Positions 35,054 to 39,790 of a stretch of DNA of 39,790 nucleotides are shown here, one piece after another; the stretch's first letter is position 1, and the number at the start of each line of letters is the position of its first letter. The DNA is from Aquirhabdus sp. Lineage in GTDB: Bacteria; Pseudomonadota; Gammaproteobacteria; Pseudomonadales; Moraxellaceae. Below the pieces are notes generated by a model. The model worked only from the letters and a program-made list of their open reading frames with translations. It was not told the origin of the DNA and made no database searches. Location of the stretch: the NCBI GenBank assembly GCA_030149815.1, contig JASLHI010000033.1, positions 1-39,790 of the forward strand, written 5' to 3'. Position numbers and translations under genes: made by a program.

Positions 35054-37468
35054 ATGGATAATCTGAAATTGCGTCAATTTAAAATTCATAATTTAGCTTT
35101 TGCAATTGGTATCGTCTCTGCACTTTTTGTAGAGCAAGTCGTCTATGCAGATAGCACAACTGAAAATACTTCTGACTCAAAGCAGGAAAATGCTCAGAAC
35201 GCCTTAGATACACCACTCGCTTATGGCTTTTTTGATCGGAACCAATTAGCTCAACTCCCCGCTGAACAAAGAATTCCCGTACCAGCGGCGTGCCGTGGCG
35301 TTTGGATTACTCCAATTTCACCATCAGTAAAAGTACCCACATCTGTTAATGAATCCAGTACAACAGCACGTGCCGACCATGCTTACTATGATCCCGATGT
35401 CGGTTCAGTACTCGATGGTAATGTCAGAATTAGTCAACCTGGACGCATGCTCACTGCAGATAAAGCCACTATTGATCCAGACAAGACCATCATCAACGCC
35501 ACAGGTGATGTCAAAATCGCAAGTCCTGGTTTAATTAGTTATGGTGGCACAGGTGTTTATCATCTTGACACCAAAACAGGCAGTGTCAAAAACAGTAAGT
35601 ATATTGCTCAAGAACGTCAAGCTCATGGCACAGCTGGAGAAGTTATCCGTGAATCTGACGATGTTACACGCATCCTAGACTCTGTTTATTCGACTTGTGA
35701 ACCAGATGCGATCGGCTGGAAACTCAAATCAAGCCAACTAATCCTCAATCAAGATACTGGTCGTGGCGTAGCCCGAGATGCAGCGTTGTATATTGGTAGC
35801 GTTCCTATTTTTTATTCACCCTACTTCAACTTTCCAATTGATGGGCGGCGTGCAAGCGGTGTGTTGATCCCAAGTTTCCGTTATAGTACAAAAAACGGTT
35901 TAGATGTTGCAGTACCCTATTACTTTAACCTTGCCCCGAATTACGATGCAACGGTCACGCCACGTGTAGTTACTAACCGTCATCCAATGTTGGATGGCGA
36001 GTTTCGCTTTCTTACCCCTTATTTAGGTCAAGGCATAATCGATGGATCATTTATGCCCAATGATCCAGAATACAATGACCAAAACCGTAAAGAATTAAAT
36101 TTCTTACATACTATGACATTCGACCAAAACTGGAGCAGTCGAATCAATTTGAATTATGTCTCAGACAAAGACTTTTTTTCAGATATTGGTCAGACATTTG
36201 GTCCAATTGCAACATTAACCCAAGAACGTTCAGCAACTTTAAATTACAACAATTCTGCTTGGGGATTGAATGGATCATTACAAGCCGTTAATTATCAAGA
36301 ACTAGATAACACTGTACCAGATATTGATCGCCCCTATGGTCGTGTCCAACTAAAATTGAACTACGATCAAGGATCATTAAATGGTTGGGAACGCTTTGCA
36401 AATAACGATACTGGTTATTTTCAACGTGATATTAGCGATGGTTCTGGAGTACAGATTAACGGAATTCGGCAATACAACACGCTAGGCGTCAGATATAATT
36501 TCCGCGATGCAAGCGGTTACGTCATCCCGACTACATCTGTACGATCTCTCATCTATCAAGATGAAGCAAATAACAATCAGCACTCTCCCACTGCTGTTGT
36601 TCCACAATTCACTTTAGATAGTGGTTTGATTTTTGAACGCGATGCTGGCGCATGGTTACAAACACTAGAACCTCGGTTCTTTTACGCCTATTCACCTTAC
36701 GTCAATCAGTCAACACTGCCTGTATTTGATACCACATACACATCATTCAGTTACAGCCAACTCTTCAATCCATCTCGATTTGTAGGTAATGACCGCTTAG
36801 ATGACAATAATTTTGCCACGCTCGGCGTTACAAATCGTTTTTATGACGAAGATGGCCTGGAAAGATTGCGAATCGGTGTTGCTGATCGCTTTTATTTCAG
36901 TAATCGTGAAACGAGATTGATGTCAACGGATGCTGTTGGAACATCAAAATCATCTGGTGTAGGTCTAGATCTAGGCGCAACATGGAACAAGCACCTCAGT
37001 TATGATGGCAGCACATTATGGCTTGATTCAGGAAAATTGGCTGCAAACTCATCAAGCATTCACTACACTACCGACTCAGGGCGTGTAGTCAGCTTTGGTT
37101 ATATTTATCGAAGGACTGTTACAGAAGACAATCAAATTGGTGCACGGGAAGCTACGGCTTCTTTTGTCCAACCTGTTTATAATAATTTCCGTATCGTCGG
37201 TTCTGTGCAATACGACTACCAAAGCGATGTCACTCGTGATGCACTTGTCGGCATTGATTATGATTCATGCTGCTGGAGTGTGGCCCTTTATGGTAGAACC
37301 TTTTATAACGATTTCGATGTCATTAACACAACCAAACCTCATACAGGCGTGATGTTACAAATCACATTTAAGGGATTAACTGGTAATTCAGATAGTGCTC
37401 TTTCAAGCCTGCTTAAGCAGAAAATTTATGGATTCACGCAGGTAGACTCATCTTGGAAAAATCGTTAA
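35054..37468 (+). CDS. lptD: LPS/LOS assembly outer-membrane protein LptD
   Basis: The 804-aa protein inserts lipopolysaccharide or lipooligosaccharide in the outer leaflet. It has an N-terminal signal peptide (to about residue 32), an LptA-like beta-jellyroll domain (about 105-210: YYDPDVGSVLDGNVRI, TADKATIDPD) and a C-terminal barrel. Four Cys, C80, C215, C739 and C740, match the disulfide pattern that controls LptD assembly in E. coli. Length is normal. surA begins within or just after its 3' end, and amgK is divergent upstream. Confidence 0.94.
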   Translation: MDNLKLRQFKIHNLAFAIGIVSALFVEQVVYADSTTENTSDSKQENAQNALDTPLAYGFFDRNQLAQLPAEQRIPVPAACRGVWITPISPSVKVPTSVNESSTTARADHAYYDPDVGSVLDGNVRISQPGRMLTADKATIDPDKTIINATGDVKIASPGLISYGGTGVYHLDTKTGSVKNSKYIAQERQAHGTAGEVIRESDDVTRILDSVYSTCEPDAIGWKLKSSQLILNQDTGRGVARDAALYIGSVPIFYSPYFNFPIDGRRASGVLIPSFRYSTKNGLDVAVPYYFNLAPNYDATVTPRVVTNRHPMLDGEFRFLTPYLGQGIIDGSFMPNDPEYNDQNRKELNFLHTMTFDQNWSSRINLNYVSDKDFFSDIGQTFGPIATLTQERSATLNYNNSAWGLNGSLQAVNYQELDNTVPDIDRPYGRVQLKLNYDQGSLNGWERFANNDTGYFQRDISDGSGVQINGIRQYNTLGVRYNFRDASGYVIPTTSVRSLIYQDEANNNQHSPTAVVPQFTLDSGLIFERDAGAWLQTLEPRFFYAYSPYVNQSTLPVFDTTYTSFSYSQLFNPSRFVGNDRLDDNNFATLGVTNRFYDEDGLERLRIGVADRFYFSNRETRLMSTDAVGTSKSSGVGLDLGATWNKHLSYDGSTLWLDSGKLAANSSSIHYTTDSGRVVSFGYIYRRTVTEDNQIGAREATASFVQPVYNNFRIVGSVQYDYQSDVTRDALVGIDYDSCCWSVALYGRTFYNDFDVINTTKPHTGVMLQITFKGLTGNSDSALSSLLKQKIYGFTQVDSSWKNR

Positions 37469-37503
37469 GCCTCTTTAAGCAAAACCCCTCAGACCACACT
37501 TTA

Positions 37504-38856
37504 ATGAAAAAACTTTTACTTAAAAGTGGAAATTTAACTGGACTATGGGCTGGCTCATTCATATCAGCAGTCTGCTATACAACTATAGCGAGTGGATTAT
37601 TAATACTGCCTACTCATCATTCTTATGCTGATGTATCCACTGCCGTACCACTTGACCATGTCGTCGCAACAGTAGATGACTCTATTATTCTCTCTAGTGA
37701 TGTTGATCAAGCTTTAGTAAATGCTAAACAGCAAATTATTTTACATAAACAAACACCACCTAGCGATGATGCATTACGTGCAGACGTCATTCGACAACTT
37801 ATTTTGCGTAAGATACAGCTTGGAATTATTGCACGTAATGGCGCAAGCGTAGATGACAGCACATTGAATGCAGCAATTAGCAATATCGCACAACAACAAG
37901 GCGCACCATCATTAGAAGCATTCCAGAATAAATTAAACTCGATAAAGCCAAATGGTTATATGATTTTCCGTCAACAAGTTCTTGACGACCTAAACATTAA
38001 CCAATTACAGCAACAGCGCGTATCGAGCCGAATCAAAATCACTGAAAAAGATGTCGATAATTTCCTCAGTTCCCCACAGAGTGCCGAAGCACTCAAAACT
38101 GAATTCAACTTTAATGTGATTCAAGTTGCGATAGCTGATCGCAATAACCCACAAGATGTAGCTAAAGCAACTTCATCTGCAAACGAAGTTCTCGCTCAAT
38201 TACGTGCAGGAAAATCGATTGAATCACTGATGACTGTATATCCTGTGAGAGGTGGCGAGCAAGGATGGCACAAATCAGATGAACTCCCTACTCCATTCGT
38301 CGAAGCTCTTTCTGCATTAAAACCCAATGAATATAGCCAGCCTTTTACGACAATTGAAGGTATAGATATTCTCCAGCTTAAAGATATGCGCGGTGCAGCT
38401 GGTGCAATGGTGCATCAATATCACGTCAGGCATATTCTTGTGAAAACGAGTGAAGTTATCAGTGCTGCAGATGCAAAACTCAAAATTGATGATATTTACA
38501 ATAAACTTAAAGCCGGCGCTTCATTCTCTGATATGGCCAAGTCTTATTCTGATGATCCCGGCTCAGCACAAAATGGCGGCGATTTAAACTGGGTCTCCAC
38601 TGGTGAAATGGTGCCGACATTTGAGGATAAAATGCTGCACACGCCAATTGGTCAAATCAGTGAGCCATTTCAATCTGCGTATGGTTGGCATGTTCTAGAA
38701 GTCGAAGCTGTACGAGATGAAGATATGACTCAACAGTACCGTAGAAACGCAGCAAAACAAGCATTATACGAACGTCAGTTTCCAATTGAGCTCGACAATT
38801 GGTTGCGAGAAATTCGTGCAACTGCTTATGTCAAATCATACGATTCTGCACAATAA
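37504..38856 (+). CDS. surA: Periplasmic chaperone/peptidyl-prolyl isomerase SurA
   Basis: The 450-aa protein has a long signal sequence of about 42 residues (ending SYA). The N-terminal chaperone domain includes VVATVDDSIILSSDV, followed by two parvulin domains. The first is degenerate (residues about 200-310); the second is canonical, with VRHILVKTSEV, SDDPGSAQNGGDLNWV and AYGWHVLEV. SurA escorts barrel proteins such as LptD. An in-frame TTG at 37453 would overlap lptD. The ATG at 37504 is preferred because it directly precedes KKLLLK and the hydrophobic helix. Confidence 0.92.
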   Translation: MKKLLLKSGNLTGLWAGSFISAVCYTTIASGLLILPTHHSYADVSTAVPLDHVVATVDDSIILSSDVDQALVNAKQQIILHKQTPPSDDALRADVIRQLILRKIQLGIIARNGASVDDSTLNAAISNIAQQQGAPSLEAFQNKLNSIKPNGYMIFRQQVLDDLNINQLQQQRVSSRIKITEKDVDNFLSSPQSAEALKTEFNFNVIQVAIADRNNPQDVAKATSSANEVLAQLRAGKSIESLMTVYPVRGGEQGWHKSDELPTPFVEALSALKPNEYSQPFTTIEGIDILQLKDMRGAAGAMVHQYHVRHILVKTSEVISAADAKLKIDDIYNKLKAGASFSDMAKSYSDDPGSAQNGGDLNWVSTGEMVPTFEDKMLHTPIGQISEPFQSAYGWHVLEVEAVRDEDMTQQYRRNAAKQALYERQFPIELDNWLREIRATAYVKSYDSAQ

Positions 38857-38867
38857 TTCTTTTTGTG

Positions 38868-38896
38868 TTGAGAGAGTGTATTTTATGCTCTCTCAA
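38868..38896 (+). terminator. Stem-loop after surA
   Basis: TTGAGAGAG (38868-38876) pairs perfectly with CTCTCTCAA (38888-38896) across an 11-base loop, 12 bases after the surA stop. It lacks the usual downstream T run, so it may be an mRNA-stabilising hairpin rather than a true intrinsic terminator. Confidence 0.5.
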
Positions 38897-39158
38897 TAAC
38901 ATGATCTACACAATAAATTAAATAAAAATACTCATTTTAAATCTTAGCAAAGACTCTACTCTCAATCTGAAATACAATTCAGTCTATTTAATATCCGCTG
39001 AAAAACTCGCTCATATTCTATTAAGCTAAATATTGAATAATATCTAAAGATATAAATCTTATTATTAATTAATCTAGTTATATTATTAATTGACAATTAT
39101 TCAATATTGTAAAATATTCAATATTAAAAATTATCACTTATATTTAAATAAAATTCTC
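38897..39158. other. AT-rich intergenic region between surA and hfq
   Basis: About 260 bases of very AT-rich DNA. The only structure seen is three copies of a 10-base motif: AATATTGAAT at 39029-39038 and its inverse ATTCAATATT at 39099-39108 and 39116-39125. No gene is supported. Confidence 0.6.
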
Positions 39159-39184
39159 AAAAAAAAGCACCGCAAAAGCGGTGC
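39159..39184 (-). terminator. Rho-independent terminator of hfq
   Basis: On the minus strand GCACCGC (39184-39178), loop TTTT and GCGGTGC (39173-39167) form a perfect 7-base GC-rich stem followed by a run of eight T. It lies 23 bases after the hfq stop. Confidence 0.93.
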
Positions 39185-39207
39185 TATCTCACACGTTAAC
39201 AATCATA

Positions 39208-39696
39208 TTAAAAATTATTATGATTGCTATCGTCATCTTCTGAGTCTAATTTGTGATCACCAAAGTTTGGTGTTTGATTACCTTGAGTGTGACCATAACC
39301 TGAACCAAAACCACCCTGACCACCAAAACCACCACCTTGGCTACCAAAACCGCCTGGTTGTGCAGCACCAAAGCCACGTGGTGCACCAAAACCACCCGCT
39401 GCAGGTTGACCACCAAAACCACCGCCCTGCGCACCAAATCCAGCTGGAGCAGCAAAACCACCAGCTTGCTGTTCAGCACCCGTCGCAGGACGTGGATTAC
39501 GTGCAGGGACTACGGTAGAAATTGCATGTTTATAAACCATTTGGCTTACTGTATTTTTAAGCAACACAACATACTGGTCAAATGATTCAATTTGACCTTG
39601 TAATTTAATTCCATTAACTAAAAAAATTGAAACAGGAATACGCTCTTTACGCAAGGCGTTCAAAAACGGATCTTGCAATGTTTGACCTTTAGACAT
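39208..39696 (-). CDS. hfq: RNA chaperone Hfq with glycine-rich C-terminal extension
   Basis: The 162-aa protein has the Hfq Sm core in its first 70 residues: QDPFLNALRKERIPVSIFLVNGIKLQG, then FDQYVVLLKN and YKHAISTVVP. These line the RNA-binding faces. Residues from about 75 form a Gly-rich tail of GFG, GGFG and GGG units ending in an acidic segment (DSEDDDSNHNNF). Such tails are typical of Acinetobacter and relatives (usual Hfq is about 80-100 aa) and are intrinsically disordered. The ATG at 39696 has GGAG 6 bases upstream; the TTG at 39708 is the ribosome site itself. Confidence 0.94.
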   Translation of the reverse strand: MSKGQTLQDPFLNALRKERIPVSIFLVNGIKLQGQIESFDQYVVLLKNTVSQMVYKHAISTVVPARNPRPATGAEQQAGGFAAPAGFGAQGGGFGGQPAAGGFGAPRGFGAAQPGGFGSQGGGFGGQGGFGSGYGHTQGNQTPNFGDHKLDSEDDDSNHNNF

Positions 39697-39790
39697 TTCT
39701 TTCTCCAAAACCTAAAAAAGCTGCCAAAATTAGCGGCTAATTAATATTTTTTATGACACAAGACAGGGGGCACAATTTTGAGCCATTATT

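Noticed and set aside
39246..39585. Open frames on both strands overlapping the hfq tail
   Set aside because: They are shadows of the repetitive Gly-rich coding sequence; the hfq frame has the Sm core, ribosome site and terminator.
39709..39790. Hairpin in the hfq leader as an attenuator
   Set aside because: The stem around 39719-39738 has a mismatch and is short; the upstream gene is outside the window, so a role cannot be argued.

Overview
The window looks like a chromosomal segment from Acinetobacter or a close Moraxellaceae relative. The reasons are low-to-moderate GC, an Hfq with a long glycine-rich tail (about 162 aa), type II secretion pseudopilin genes in a small stand-alone cluster rather than one large gsp operon, and the amgK-murU / lptD-surA divergent arrangement typical of Pseudomonadales. 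This assignment is inferred from gene content; no database search was possible.

Layout. 1-139: right end of an IS1595-type insertion sequence. 210-2570: CaiB/BaiF CoA-transferase-fold racemase divergent from an AraC-type regulator. 2631-3323: membrane-anchored protein with a Gly/Cys-rich tail. 3560-6916: two-gene beta-oxidation operon (thiolase, then hydratase/3-hydroxyacyl-CoA dehydrogenase). 6982-7458: SieB-like membrane protein. 7692-9117: 3-hydroxyisobutyrate-dehydrogenase-type reductase and an unknown protein, then short palindromic repeats. 9282-13215: SDR, flavin monooxygenase and DUF4334 operon divergent from a TetR regulator, with a clear operator-like palindrome between them. 13240-15549: DUF3015 plus DUF4105/Lnb-type envelope proteins. 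15726-18184: acetyltransferase, diguanylate cyclase and a conserved unknown. 18233-24056: KAS III-type enzyme, HrpA helicase and a QueD-type protein. 24124-29742: a same-strand run pilZ, tatD, tetR, gspH, gspI, gspJ, gspK, and then an orphan Hint (intein-like) domain protein. 29974-31734: etfB and etfA. 32053-34836: amgK, murU, xerC. 35054-38856: lptD and surA. 39208-39696: hfq.

How the genes fit together. Lipid and acyl-CoA metabolism recurs: racemase, thiolase and hydratase/dehydrogenase, electron-transfer flavoprotein, KAS III-type condensing enzyme, and monooxygenase/SDR. Envelope biogenesis is the second theme: LptD and SurA, cell-wall recycling by AmgK and MurU, type II secretion pseudopilins, PilZ, and the DUF4105 outer-membrane-like protein.

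The least ordinary items are these. (1) A stand-alone Hint domain directly after gspK has lost its N-terminal nucleophilic Cys (Gly) and its C-terminal Asn (Asp). (2) A DUF4105/Lnb-type Cys-His domain is fused to a probable beta-barrel and paired with DUF3015. (3) A small SieB-like protein sits between housekeeping genes. (4) The TetR-controlled SDR/monooxygenase/DUF4334 cluster has a well-defined operator candidate. I saw no CRISPR array, tRNA, rRNA or prophage block.
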